Positions 6,924 through 13,959 of a stretch of 20,087 nucleotides of DNA are shown here, piece by piece. The notes beneath the pieces were generated by a model. It was not told where the DNA came from. It saw nothing but the letters and a program-made list of their open reading frames with translations, and did not search any database. Source of the DNA: Thermoprotei archaeon (lineage in GTDB: Archaea > Thermoproteota > Thermoprotei > Thermofilales > B20-G17); NCBI GenBank assembly GCA_003649515.1, contig QMSC01000003.1, positions 1 to 20,087 on the forward strand, in the 5' to 3' direction. The translations under genes were made by a program, and so were the position numbers. The first letter of the stretch is position 1; each line of letters begins with the position of its first letter.

Positions 6924-7595
6924 CTAACTTAAAAATTTTTTCACTTCCTCATCCTTTAGCTCTGTAATTCCCTGCTGAGTAATAGTGACGACGTCTATTC
7001 CCTCGCCACTACCGGGATCGGCCTTCATTGCGGCGTCCACGGCTTTAACTGCTATAGGCAGCGCCGCGTCTACGCGCATTTTCTCATTAAATAGGGTATC
7101 GAGTACTGCTAGAGCCATATGGGTCCCAGAACCCGTTGCAATGTATTTCTCTTCAGTTATAGATCCGAACCAATCTACAGTGTAGAGGTGCGAGCCGGTA
7201 TCGTCAACACCACCGATTATTATCTGTACGAGGAGTATGAAGGGCCTCACGTTGAACAATAGAGTTGACGCTAGGCTTGCGAGCGATCTAACTTTAATGC
7301 TCCTTCCAGTCTCCATCTTATACAAAGCGGCTTCAGCCCTCAATTCGTCAACTATTTTTTGAGCATCGGCAACGGCGCCCGCGATCGTAACAGCTATGTA
7401 GTCGTCTATTTTGTGTATTTTCTTACCACGCTTATGCGCTATGTAATAGCCGCTTGTAACTCGACGATCAGTGGCCAAAATTATTCCGTCTGAGCAACGT
7501 AAGCCCACCGTCGTCGTTCCCGTCTTCAGCAAGGGTGGTATGTCTGCAGGCCTGCTTCTCCTAAACGCCGCATGATATAGGTCGTGGGTCTCCAC
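6924..7595 (-). CDS. psmB: Archaeal 20S proteasome beta subunit
   Basis: Protein of 223 aa, an N-terminal-nucleophile hydrolase forming the inner rings of the 20S proteasome. A 26-residue propeptide ends at LLKTG. Autoprocessing would expose Thr27 as the catalytic Thr1 of TTTVGL. In mature numbering Asp17 (ATDRR), Lys33 (RGKK) and the GSG loop (ATGSGTHMA) are present, so the subunit looks active. The start is GTG at 7595 with GGTGA 6-7 nt upstream; the nearby ATG is out of frame. The alpha subunit is not in this window. A TATA box lies at 7633-7644. FttA is directly downstream. Confidence 0.97.
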   Translation of the reverse strand: METHDLYHAAFRRSRPADIPPLLKTGTTTVGLRCSDGIILATDRRVTSGYYIAHKRGKKIHKIDDYIAVTIAGAVADAQKIVDELRAEAALYKMETGRSIKVRSLASLASTLLFNVRPFILLVQIIIGGVDDTGSHLYTVDWFGSITEEKYIATGSGTHMALAVLDTLFNEKMRVDAALPIAVKAVDAAMKADPGSGEGIDVVTITQQGITELKDEEVKKFLS

Positions 7596-7632
7596 TTTAG
7601 CTCACCATTCCACAGTTATCTTTACAGCTAAA

Positions 7633-7644
7633 CCTATAAAAATA
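7633..7644 (-). promoter_or_regulatory. TATA box of psmB
   Basis: Minus-strand TATTTTTATAGG predicts a start near 7613 and a leader of about 18 nt that contains the GGTGA Shine-Dalgarno of psmB. A separate TTATATTTT at 7665-7673 on the plus strand may serve the divergent UPF0179 gene. Confidence 0.55.
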
Positions 7645-7737
7645 CTCAGTGCATCATACGCAAGTTATATTTTAACTATCCATGAATTTAACCTTAAGGA
7701 GGAGGATCTGGCAATCAAGTCTTCGCGGAAAGGAAAA

Positions 7738-8166
7738 ATTATAACGCTGGTAACGGAAGCACAAGCCGTGAAGGGGGCTATATTCATACCTCAAGTGCTT
7801 AAGGAGTGTAGAAGGTGTTCTCTTAACAAGATCTGCGTCAAGAACGTCAGGGAAGGTGTACCGTACGAGATTAAAGACGTAAGGAAGAAGTCCCATGAGT
7901 GTCCAGCTACAGGCTCGATTATGAGAATTGTAGAGGTAGTTCCTGCGCCCATAAAGGCTCTAGTTTTCTCGAAACATGCTATTAAAGGTGCAGTGATAAA
8001 CTATACGCCGATATACTGCACTACTAGGTGTCCCTATAAAAAGTTATGTGCGCCGCCTGGACTTAGACCAGGGGATAAAGTGAGGATTGTGGAGATACTA
8101 GGTAGAAGTTATAGGTGCATTGAAAACAAAGAGCTTACTCCTGTTCTTTTGCTTTTGCTTCTTTAG
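7738..8166 (+). CDS. UPF0179 family cysteine-rich protein
   Basis: Member of archaeal family UPF0179, function unknown. Cysteines are at about 24, 27, 33 (CRRCSLNKIC), 55 (HEC), 94, 98 and 104 (CTTRCPYKKLC), which suggests a metal or Fe-S site. From memory, relatives begin MITLV(G/I). The matching codons here read ATT ATA ACG CTG GTA, so the homologous start at 7738 is ATT rather than ATG. A purine-rich GGAAAGG sits about 4-7 nt upstream. The first canonical in-frame start is GTG at 7768, which would drop ten family residues. A 20-codon ATG frame (7682-7744) ends across this point. The C-terminus is a run of leucines, read antisense through the end of the FKBP gene (32-bp overlap). Confidence 0.82.
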   Translation: MITLVTEAQAVKGAIFIPQVLKECRRCSLNKICVKNVREGVPYEIKDVRKKSHECPATGSIMRIVEVVPAPIKALVFSKHAIKGAVINYTPIYCTTRCPYKKLCAPPGLRPGDKVRIVEILGRSYRCIENKELTPVLLLLLL

Positions 8167-8965
8167 TTTTCTCGGCAATAGGAATGCTTATGGTAAAGGT
8201 GACAGCCTCCACCTTCTCGGGGAGATACCTCTTAATATCTAGAGCTATACCTCTCAGTCCTAATCCTAATCTTTCGTAGTAGAGGGCGTCTTCTGGCAGT
8301 AATATTTTGAGCGAATTTCCTTCCTTCCTCACCTTAACGTCTTCTACTTTAAGACCTGGAATTCTACGCTTAATCAGGGCCTTAACCTTTTCTGCTGTGG
8401 TCTTTAAGAGCTTCCTAACAACGACAGTGTATTTGAGCCTCTTTCCTGCAAGGGGGTGATTGAAATCTAACTGAACTCTCCCCCCTCCTACGCTTCGTAT
8501 TGTGGCTATGTTGCCATTCAACTCTACTTGCATGCCTACGCGGGGTATTATCCCTCGTCGGCTGAGCTCGGTTGCAGGTATAACCCTGACTTTCCTGGGA
8601 TCTCTAGTACCAAATGCTTTTTCAGGCGGTAACACGATTACCTTCTTCTCTTCTTCCTTAGAACCCACTAGTTCTTCTTCAACGCTTTTTAGCAGGAATC
8701 CCTTGCCTACTACAACAAGCCTAGGCTCATAGACCTCGTTTTCCCTATATAACGCGTGCTCTTTTGCCACTTCTTCTATGGTAGTGTCGATGACCCTCTT
8801 GTCATCGACGATCTCAACAGTGTAATCTAGCAGAATAAAATCCCCTTCCTTTACTCTTACTTCCTTCTTTCGAGGGGGTTGAGAAGTTTTTTCCTTATCA
8901 GCGGAGGTACTTCTCTTCACGGGTTTTTCTCCGTGCAGGTCAGTCTCATCATTCGTTACTATCAT
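8135..8965 (-). CDS. FKBP-type peptidyl-prolyl isomerase (long archaeal form)
   Basis: Protein of 276 aa. Residues 1-36 form a charged, probably disordered tail. The FKBP core (about 38-125 and 165-187) includes GDFILLDYTVE, PEKAFGTRDPRKV and FNHPLAGKRLKYTVVV. An insert-in-flap chaperone domain lies at about 126-165. An extra C-terminal domain of about 85 residues (190-265) ends in a Lys/Glu-rich tail. This matches the long archaeal FKBPs, which are prolyl isomerases and holdases of the SlyD/FkpA kind. No signal peptide is seen, so it is cytosolic. The ATG at 8965 has a strong GGAGGG that overlaps the S17e stop codon, so translation is probably coupled to S17e. The 3' end overlaps UPF0179. 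Confidence 0.92.
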   Translation of the reverse strand: MIVTNDETDLHGEKPVKRSTSADKEKTSQPPRKKEVRVKEGDFILLDYTVEIVDDKRVIDTTIEEVAKEHALYRENEVYEPRLVVVGKGFLLKSVEEELVGSKEEEKKVIVLPPEKAFGTRDPRKVRVIPATELSRRGIIPRVGMQVELNGNIATIRSVGGGRVQLDFNHPLAGKRLKYTVVVRKLLKTTAEKVKALIKRRIPGLKVEDVKVRKEGNSLKILLPEDALYYERLGLGLRGIALDIKRYLPEKVEAVTFTISIPIAEKTKEAKAKEQE

Positions 8966-8977
8966 ACCTCTCCCTCC

Positions 8978-9193
8978 TTAAATCTGCTTTGTCTCTTCCT
9001 CTTCTCGTAGCTTAATCCTAACAAGCCTGGTTATATAGCCTGCTATTCTGTTTCTCACGCGCTTGGAATCTACTACAGTCAATTCCGCTACCATTTTCTT
9101 GTTATGCTCGAAGTCTGTTGTGAATTTATCTGGATACATTTGAAGCAGTTTTCTAGCCGTCCTCTTAACGTAAGCAGGACGCACTTTACCCAT
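8978..9193 (-). CDS. rps17e: Small ribosomal subunit protein S17e (eS17)
   Basis: Ribosomal protein of 71 aa. It begins MGKVRPAYVKRTARKLL and contains YPDKFTTDFEHNKK and RNRIAGYITRLV, all conserved in archaeal eS17. A longer frame opens at a GTG at 9259 (93 aa). The extra 22 residues do not belong to the family, and their DNA contains the TATA element TTAAAATAAAT (about 9220-9231). That element would start transcription near 9199, only a few bases before the ATG at 9193, so the shorter start is strongly preferred. The gene heads a two-gene operon with FKBP and diverges from the histone gene. Confidence 0.95.
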   Translation of the reverse strand: MGKVRPAYVKRTARKLLQMYPDKFTTDFEHNKKMVAELTVVDSKRVRNRIAGYITRLVRIKLREEEETKQI

Positions 9194-9219
9194 GCTCGGA
9201 TCCCAAGCTAATGGTATAG

Positions 9220-9231
9220 TATTTATTTTAA
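9220..9231 (-). promoter_or_regulatory. TATA box of S17e/FKBP operon
   Basis: Minus-strand TTAAAATAAATA, after GC, is centred about 32 bp before the ATG at 9193. It predicts a near-leaderless S17e transcript. Confidence 0.55.
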
Positions 9232-9259
9232 GCTTTTTCCCTCGCCAGGATACGAGCAC

Positions 9260-9268
9260 ATATTTTTA
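9260..9268 (+). promoter_or_regulatory. TATA box of histone gene
   Basis: ATATTTTTA is centred about 34 bp before the ATG at 9299. The expected start is near 9290, giving a leader under 10 nt. No Shine-Dalgarno is visible. Confidence 0.5.
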
Positions 9269-9298
9269 TTTCTGTACGTCGAGACTGTTAATAATCAG

Positions 9299-9583
9299 AT
9301 GATAGACATGAGCGCCAGGGACGAAAGGATTATTAGGGGTATTCCCTTAGCTCCCCTTGAAAGAATTTTTAGAACTGTGGGTGCCGAAAGGGTGAGCCGT
9401 GAGGCCCTAGTGTACTTAAAGGAGATCCTAGAGGAAATAGCGGAGGAAATTGCCAAGGAAGCCGTTGATCTGGTTAGGTTTTCTAATAGAAAGACTATCA
9501 CTAAAGAGGATGTTGATTACGCTAAAAGAAGGGTCTTCAGAATATTCTACTTAGCGGAGGGGAGAGGAGGGAAGAAGTTTTAA
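9299..9583 (+). CDS. Archaeal histone with terminal extensions
   Basis: Histone-fold protein of 94 aa, or 91 aa if it starts at the in-frame ATG at 9308. Helix 1 (PLAPLERIFRTVG), loop GAERVS, long helix 2 (about 33-60), loop NRKTIT and helix 3 (KEDVDYAKRRV) are all recognisable, including the DNA-contacting Arg of RVS and Lys-Thr of RKT. HMfB-type histones are about 66-70 aa. This one adds about 14 residues before helix 1 and about 16 after helix 3, the latter basic and glycine-rich (EGRGGKKF). It would dimerise and wrap DNA. The 91-bp gap to the thermosome gene contains a separate promoter. Confidence 0.95.
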   Translation: MIDMSARDERIIRGIPLAPLERIFRTVGAERVSREALVYLKEILEEIAEEIAKEAVDLVRFSNRKTITKEDVDYAKRRVFRIFYLAEGRGGKKF

Positions 9584-9600
9584 GAATAAAGTTTTAAGGT

Positions 9601-9609
9601 CTTCTTTTT
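9601..9609 (+). terminator. T-rich tract downstream of histone
   Basis: CTTCTTTTT lies 18 bp after the histone stop codon and just before the thermosome promoter. It is a plausible U-rich intrinsic or FttA-assisted termination site. No hairpin is present. Confidence 0.35.
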
Positions 9610-9613
9610 CGAG

Positions 9614-9626
9614 AAAAGTTTAAATA
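9614..9626 (+). promoter_or_regulatory. BRE/TATA of thermosome gene
   Basis: AAAAG followed by TTTAAATA gives a textbook archaeal promoter. The start is expected near 9648, and the leader of about 27 nt carries the GGTGA ribosome-binding site. Confidence 0.65.
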
Positions 9627-9674
9627 GAAGCGTAAAATAGTCTTTTCGGCGGGAATCAAGTAAGGGTGATATAC

Positions 9675-11339
9675 ATGTCAGAACCTGTTGTAGCGCAAAT
9701 GGGTGGGATCCCCGTACTCATTTTAAAAGAAGGAACTACTCGAAGAACAGGTAGAGAGGCCATTCGACTGAACATAATGGTTGCAAGAGCAATAAGCGAG
9801 GCTGTGAAGACAACTCTTGGCCCTAAAGGCATGGATAAGATGCTCATAGATAGCCTGGGCGATATAACCGTCAGCAATGACGGAGCAACTATTCTAGACG
9901 AGATGGACGTACAGCATCCCATAGCCAAATTGCTTGTAGAGGTTTCTAAAGCTCAAGACGACGAAGTGGGGGATGGAACAACAACAGCAGTAGTTCTTGC
10001 AGGCGAATTACTTAAAGAAGCTGAGAAGCTTCTCTTAAAGAACATTCATCCTACAGTCATCGTCGGCGGCTATAAGAGAGCTCTGGAGAAATCAATAGAG
10101 GTTCTAAGAGGGCTTGCTAGAAAGGTAGATCTCGAAGACGAGGATACTTTGAAGAAAGTTGCCATGACAGCCATGCACGGAAAAGTTGTAGCGGCTGTGA
10201 AGGAATTCTTCGCGGACATAGCAGTAAAGGCTGTTAAACAAATAGCTGAAAAAGTCGGCGATAAGTGGGTTGTGGACATAGATTACGTTCAAATGATAAA
10301 GAAGCAGGGAGGAAGTCTCCTTGATAGTAAGCTGGTTTACGGCGTTATTATAGACAAGGAAGTGGTCCACCCAGGAATGCCTAAGAGAATCGAGAACGCT
10401 AAGATAGCATTACTAAATGCCCCGCTTGAGATCGAGAAGACCGAGATCGACGCCGAAATTAGGATAAGCGATCCAACGCAAATGGAGCTGTTCAGGGAGG
10501 AGGAGACGAGAATGCTTCGAGAGATGGTGGAGAAGTTAAAGAGCGTTGGAGCTAACGTCGTCTTCTGTCAGAAAGGTATCGACGACCTCGCACAACACTA
10601 CCTGGCTAAGGCCGGGATACTCGCTGTAAGAAGGGTAAAGAAATCGGACATGGAGAAGCTTGCAAGAGCCACTGGAGCACGCATTGTTACGAAGATAGAG
10701 GACTTGAGCGCTAAGGATCTTGGGGGGGCTAAGCTAGTAGAGGAAAGAAAGGTTGCTGGCGAGAAGATGGTTTTCGTAGAGGGATGTAAGAACCCCAGAG
10801 CTGTTAGTATCCTCATTCGTGGAGGACTCGAAAAGGTAGTTGACGAGGCAGAACGCTCTCTTGAGGACGCGTTGAGCGTAGTAGCAGACGTAATAGAGGA
10901 GCCTTACATTGTTCCGGGAGGCGGAGCACCCGAAGCAGCTGTTGCTAGAGCGCTCAGAGACTATGCTCCTCAAGTAGGCGGTAAAGAGCAGCTAGCTATT
11001 GAGGCTTTTGCAAATGCTCTAGAGTCGATACCTCGAACACTAGCTGAGAACGCGGGCTTAGACCCAATAGACATAGTAGCTGAGCTTAGAGCGGCTCATG
11101 AGAAAGGATTACATGGTTATGGAGTTGACGTTTTCGAAGGCAAGGTACTGGACATGTACGCGAAGGGTGTAATTGATCCTCTAGCAGTAAAAATCCATGC
11201 TTTAAGAACGGCAGTTGAAGCAGCTGTTATGATCTTAAGAATAGATGACATTATGGCAGCATCACGTCTTGAGGAGAAGGAGAAGGGAGGTAAAGGCGAG
11301 AAATCTTTCGGCGAAGAAGAAACAGGAACCGAGTTCTAA
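9675..11339 (+). CDS. Thermosome (group II chaperonin) subunit
   Basis: Protein of 554 aa. Equatorial-domain ATP motifs are TLGPKGMDKM (about 48-56), SNDGAT and GDGTTTAVVLAGELL (from 99). The C-terminal equatorial part has VPGGGAPEAAVA and the conserved LDPIDIVAELRAAHEKG. Group II subunits form a closed ring with a built-in lid that folds cytosolic proteins using ATP. The ATG at 9675 (MSEPVVAQMGG) is chosen over an in-frame GTG at 9666 because GGTGA at 9665-9669 gives good spacing to the ATG. The C-terminal tail is charged (EKEKGGKGEKSFGEEE) and lacks the GGM repeats found in many thermosomes. Only one paralog is in this window. Confidence 0.98.
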   Translation: MSEPVVAQMGGIPVLILKEGTTRRTGREAIRLNIMVARAISEAVKTTLGPKGMDKMLIDSLGDITVSNDGATILDEMDVQHPIAKLLVEVSKAQDDEVGDGTTTAVVLAGELLKEAEKLLLKNIHPTVIVGGYKRALEKSIEVLRGLARKVDLEDEDTLKKVAMTAMHGKVVAAVKEFFADIAVKAVKQIAEKVGDKWVVDIDYVQMIKKQGGSLLDSKLVYGVIIDKEVVHPGMPKRIENAKIALLNAPLEIEKTEIDAEIRISDPTQMELFREEETRMLREMVEKLKSVGANVVFCQKGIDDLAQHYLAKAGILAVRRVKKSDMEKLARATGARIVTKIEDLSAKDLGGAKLVEERKVAGEKMVFVEGCKNPRAVSILIRGGLEKVVDEAERSLEDALSVVADVIEEPYIVPGGGAPEAAVARALRDYAPQVGGKEQLAIEAFANALESIPRTLAENAGLDPIDIVAELRAAHEKGLHGYGVDVFEGKVLDMYAKGVIDPLAVKIHALRTAVEAAVMILRIDDIMAASRLEEKEKGGKGEKSFGEEETGTEF

Positions 11340-11362
11340 ACCAACTAAATCGTTGCATATTA

Positions 11363-11432
11363 TTTTTAGAGCTCATTTTTATTTCATCAGTTCTAATCGT
11401 ATTTTCATTCAGGGGGTGAATTTTTCTTTTTT
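11363..11432 (+). terminator. T-rich region after thermosome gene
   Basis: Three T tracts (11363-11367, 11376-11380 and 11421-11432, the last TTTTTCTTTTTT) lie between the thermosome and the next gene without any hairpin. This is the pattern expected of archaeal U-rich termination zones acted on by RNA polymerase alone or with FttA. Confidence 0.45.
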
Positions 11433-11481
11433 AGGAAAATCGTAAAAGTCTCGAAAGGTTTCTGTTGTTGAGGAGATTTGA

Positions 11482-12294
11482 ATGATAGTTAGCCTTCTAA
11501 CAGACTTTGGGTTAAGGGATCCTTATGTGGCTATAATGAAAGCTGTGATGATGAGCATAAACCCCCGACTATCAATAGTTGATATAACTCATGAAGTATC
11601 AAAGTACAATGTAAGAGAAGCTAGTTTCATTTTAGCCTCAGCCTTCAAGTACTTCCCAAAGGGCACAATTCACGTGGTTGTGGTGGACCCAGGCGTAGGT
11701 ACCGCACGTAAGGGACTCATTGTGAAGACGAATAATTATGTTTTCGTAGGACCCGATAATGGGGTTCTTCTCCCCGCGGCTTTAATGAATGGTATAAGGG
11801 AGGTCTACCAGATATTGGAAGAAAAGGTTAGGCTTCCGGGCAGGAAGGAGGAGGTCTCCTACACGTTCCACGGTAGGGATGTTTTCGCTCCGGTTGCAGC
11901 GTTTCTCTCGCTTGGCACAAAGCCCAGTGAATTGGGAATTGCTACGAGCGATTACCTTGTCCCTTCTTTTGCTCGGCCTAGATTCTGCGGCGGAGGAATC
12001 CTCGGCGAAGTCCTCTACATAGACTCCTTTGGCAACATAGTAACTAATATTCCTAAGGATTACCTATCTAGGCTCGGTGTAAAGGAAGGAGAGGATTTAG
12101 AGATAACCTTTCAGGGAAAGCTTTCAGTAAAATTGAAGTTCCATAAGACGTACGGTGAATGTAAAGTGGGGAAAATGTTAACGCTTATAGACAGCTTCGG
12201 TTTCCTAGAAATTGCTATAAATATGGGTAACGCGGCAAATGTTCTAGGAGTAAATGTCGGCGATAAAGTAAGAGTTAGAAAGCAGGGGGGTTAA
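11482..12294 (+). CDS. SAM hydroxide adenosyltransferase (DUF62 / SAM hydrolase)
   Basis: Protein of 270 aa from the fluorinase/chlorinase superfamily. It uses water to split S-adenosylmethionine into adenosine and methionine. Visible motifs are LLTDFG (5-10), VDPGVG (68-73), PDNG (91-94), FHGRD (129-133) and DSFGN. The Asp-Arg-His set of the water-using members corresponds to D69, R76 and H130. The halogenase-specific loop is not evident. Its physiological role in archaea is unsettled: control of SAM level and removal of the inactive SAM stereoisomer have been proposed. The ATG at 11482 has GAGGAGA about 6 nt upstream. RtcA follows after 4 bp, so the two are co-transcribed. Confidence 0.93.
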   Translation: MIVSLLTDFGLRDPYVAIMKAVMMSINPRLSIVDITHEVSKYNVREASFILASAFKYFPKGTIHVVVVDPGVGTARKGLIVKTNNYVFVGPDNGVLLPAALMNGIREVYQILEEKVRLPGRKEEVSYTFHGRDVFAPVAAFLSLGTKPSELGIATSDYLVPSFARPRFCGGGILGEVLYIDSFGNIVTNIPKDYLSRLGVKEGEDLEITFQGKLSVKLKFHKTYGECKVGKMLTLIDSFGFLEIAINMGNAANVLGVNVGDKVRVRKQGG

Positions 12295-12298
12295 GGAC

Positions 12299-13366
12299 TT
12301 GATCGTTATAGACGGAAGTATGGGTGAGGGCGGGGGACAAATTCTCAGAACGAGTATAGCCCTTTCTGCTTTAACCCTAAAGCCTATTAAGATCATAAAT
12401 ATAAGGGCTAAGCGTAGTAATCCGGGACTTCGTCCTCAGCATTTAATAGCGATAAAGGCTGTCGCTTCTCTATGTAATGCGAAAGTGGAAGGCTTAAACG
12501 TCGGTTCTCGCGAAGTGACTTTTATGCCGCACGAGCATGTAGGGGGTAACTTCAAGTTTGATATAGGTACTGCTGGAAGCATATCCCTTGTACTGCAGGC
12601 AGTTCTAACGGTTGCAGCTTTCCTCCCGGAGAAGAGTAGATTTATAATAAGGGGTGGAACCGACGTACCTTGGAGCCCACCAATAGATTATGTTAAAAAC
12701 GTCCTTATCCCGACGCTAAAGACCCTAGGCTTCCAGGTAGAGCTTAAGGTCTTACGTCGAGGGCATTATCCTAGAGGCGGAGGAATAGTTGAGGTTACAA
12801 CGATTCCTGTGGACGTTCTCAGATCAATAAACGTTGTGAGTAGGGGAAGGATTCTCGAAATCAAGGGCTTATCGCATGCTGTCCGACTACCTCGCCACGT
12901 TGCTGAAAGACAAGCTAAAGCTGCTTTCGAACATTTACGAAGGTTAGGCATCAAGGAGTCAATCCATATTGACACTGAATACTATGATCCCTCAAGAGAT
13001 CCCCACCTAGGGCCAGGTAGCGGGATAGTCTTATGGGCGCTTACATCTGAAAATACTGTTATTGGAGCAGATGCACTAGGCGCTCGAGGGAAGCCAGCAG
13101 AGGTTGTAGGCAAGGAAGCGGCTGAAAAGCTTTTTTCTGAATTGAGCACTAACATGGCTTTCGATAGCCATATAGGTGATATGCTCATACCCTACATCGC
13201 TGTGGCTAAAGGCGCCTCACGCATAGGCGTCAGCAAGCTTACCTTACACGCCATAACTAATATCCTCGTTACGGAGAAGATACTGAACGTTAAGTTCCAC
13301 ATAGAGGGCGAGAAGGATAAGCCAAGCGTAATAAGCGTAAAGGGTTTAGGTCTAAGTTTTTCTTAG
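12299..13366 (+). CDS. rtcA: RNA 3'-terminal phosphate cyclase
   Basis: Protein of 355 aa. RtcA uses ATP to convert an RNA 3'-phosphate to a 2',3'-cyclic phosphate through an enzyme-AMP intermediate. The N-terminal IDGSMGEGGGQILRTSIALS and the internal RGGTDVPWSPP and PRGGG motifs are family signatures. The catalytic nucleophile is His317 (SKLTLHAITN). The start is TTG at 12299, supported by the conserved residues before the first ATG and by the purine-rich GGGGGGTTAAGGA upstream. Its 3' end overlaps the convergent CDP-alcohol phosphatidyltransferase gene by 15 bp. The link to RNA repair or splicing ends is from family knowledge. The partner ligase RtcB is not in this window. Confidence 0.96.
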   Translation: MIVIDGSMGEGGGQILRTSIALSALTLKPIKIINIRAKRSNPGLRPQHLIAIKAVASLCNAKVEGLNVGSREVTFMPHEHVGGNFKFDIGTAGSISLVLQAVLTVAAFLPEKSRFIIRGGTDVPWSPPIDYVKNVLIPTLKTLGFQVELKVLRRGHYPRGGGIVEVTTIPVDVLRSINVVSRGRILEIKGLSHAVRLPRHVAERQAKAAFEHLRRLGIKESIHIDTEYYDPSRDPHLGPGSGIVLWALTSENTVIGADALGARGKPAEVVGKEAAEKLFSELSTNMAFDSHIGDMLIPYIAVAKGASRIGVSKLTLHAITNILVTEKILNVKFHIEGEKDKPSVISVKGLGLSFS

Positions 13367-13954
13367 TCTTTTCACGATAACGAGTATTCTTTCCAGAGCT
13401 GTCATGTATACCAGTACTATGAGGGTATAGAAAACAGCTTTTGATATAAACTTTAAGTTTATGACATATAGAATATAAGATAACAGGAGCACAAGGATCC
13501 TTTCCGCTCTTTCCATGAGCCCAACTCCTGCCAGCTTGATATCCCTTTTTAACCCCTCTGCCCTGGCTCTGCTATAGCTGACTAGATAGAAGCCCACGAG
13601 CGATATGTAAGCTTCTTCAAAACTAATAAAACCACAGTAAGCTAAGCTCACTAGAACGATAGCATCTGCTACTCTGTCAAATGTAGAGTCTAAAAATGCT
13701 CCTACACTGCTGCTCTGCCCGACGTATCGAGCAAGTCCCCCATCAAGAAAGTCGAGCAAGTTTACAATGAATATTAATGCTATAACCAATAGCGGTGGAG
13801 TGTTTTCTCGTTTAACGAAAACTAAACTTAAAAGGAGTAGTGAGACGGCTAGAGAAGTAAAGGTTAGCATGTTAGGCGTTATTCCTAAACTCGCAAGTAG
13901 TTTGAATACCCCTTGAAAGTACTTGTTAAGCAGAGGCTTGATTTTAGAAAGCAT
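13352..13954 (-). CDS. CDP-alcohol phosphatidyltransferase, likely archaetidylinositol-phosphate synthase
   Basis: Integral membrane enzyme of 200 aa with about six hydrophobic segments. The complete metal-binding signature D68-x2-D71-G-x2-A-R76-x8-G85-x3-D89-x3-D93 is visible (LLDFLDGGLARYVG onward). Enzymes of this size in archaea transfer a CDP-archaeol lipid to inositol-1-phosphate, or sometimes to serine or glycerol-phosphate. The inositol assignment is likely, but the acceptor cannot be fixed from motifs alone. The ATG at 13954 follows the NAC stop codon by 5 bp, making this the last gene of the alaS transcript. The association of a lipid enzyme with translation genes is probably co-expression only. 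It overlaps rtcA tail to tail. Confidence 0.87.
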   Translation of the reverse strand: MLSKIKPLLNKYFQGVFKLLASLGITPNMLTFTSLAVSLLLLSLVFVKRENTPPLLVIALIFIVNLLDFLDGGLARYVGQSSSVGAFLDSTFDRVADAIVLVSLAYCGFISFEEAYISLVGFYLVSYSRARAEGLKRDIKLAGVGLMERAERILVLLLSYILYVINLKFISKAVFYTLIVLVYMTALERILVIVKRLRKT

Positions 13955-13959
13955 GGGGT

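Noticed and set aside
7672..7896. 74-codon minus-strand frame opposite the start of UPF0179
   Set aside because: It has no family resemblance, and the cysteine-rich UPF0179 frame on the other strand explains the coding signal.
9194..9259. 22-residue N-terminal extension of S17e from a GTG at 9259
   Set aside because: The extension is not in the family and its DNA contains the TATA element expected for a start at 9193.
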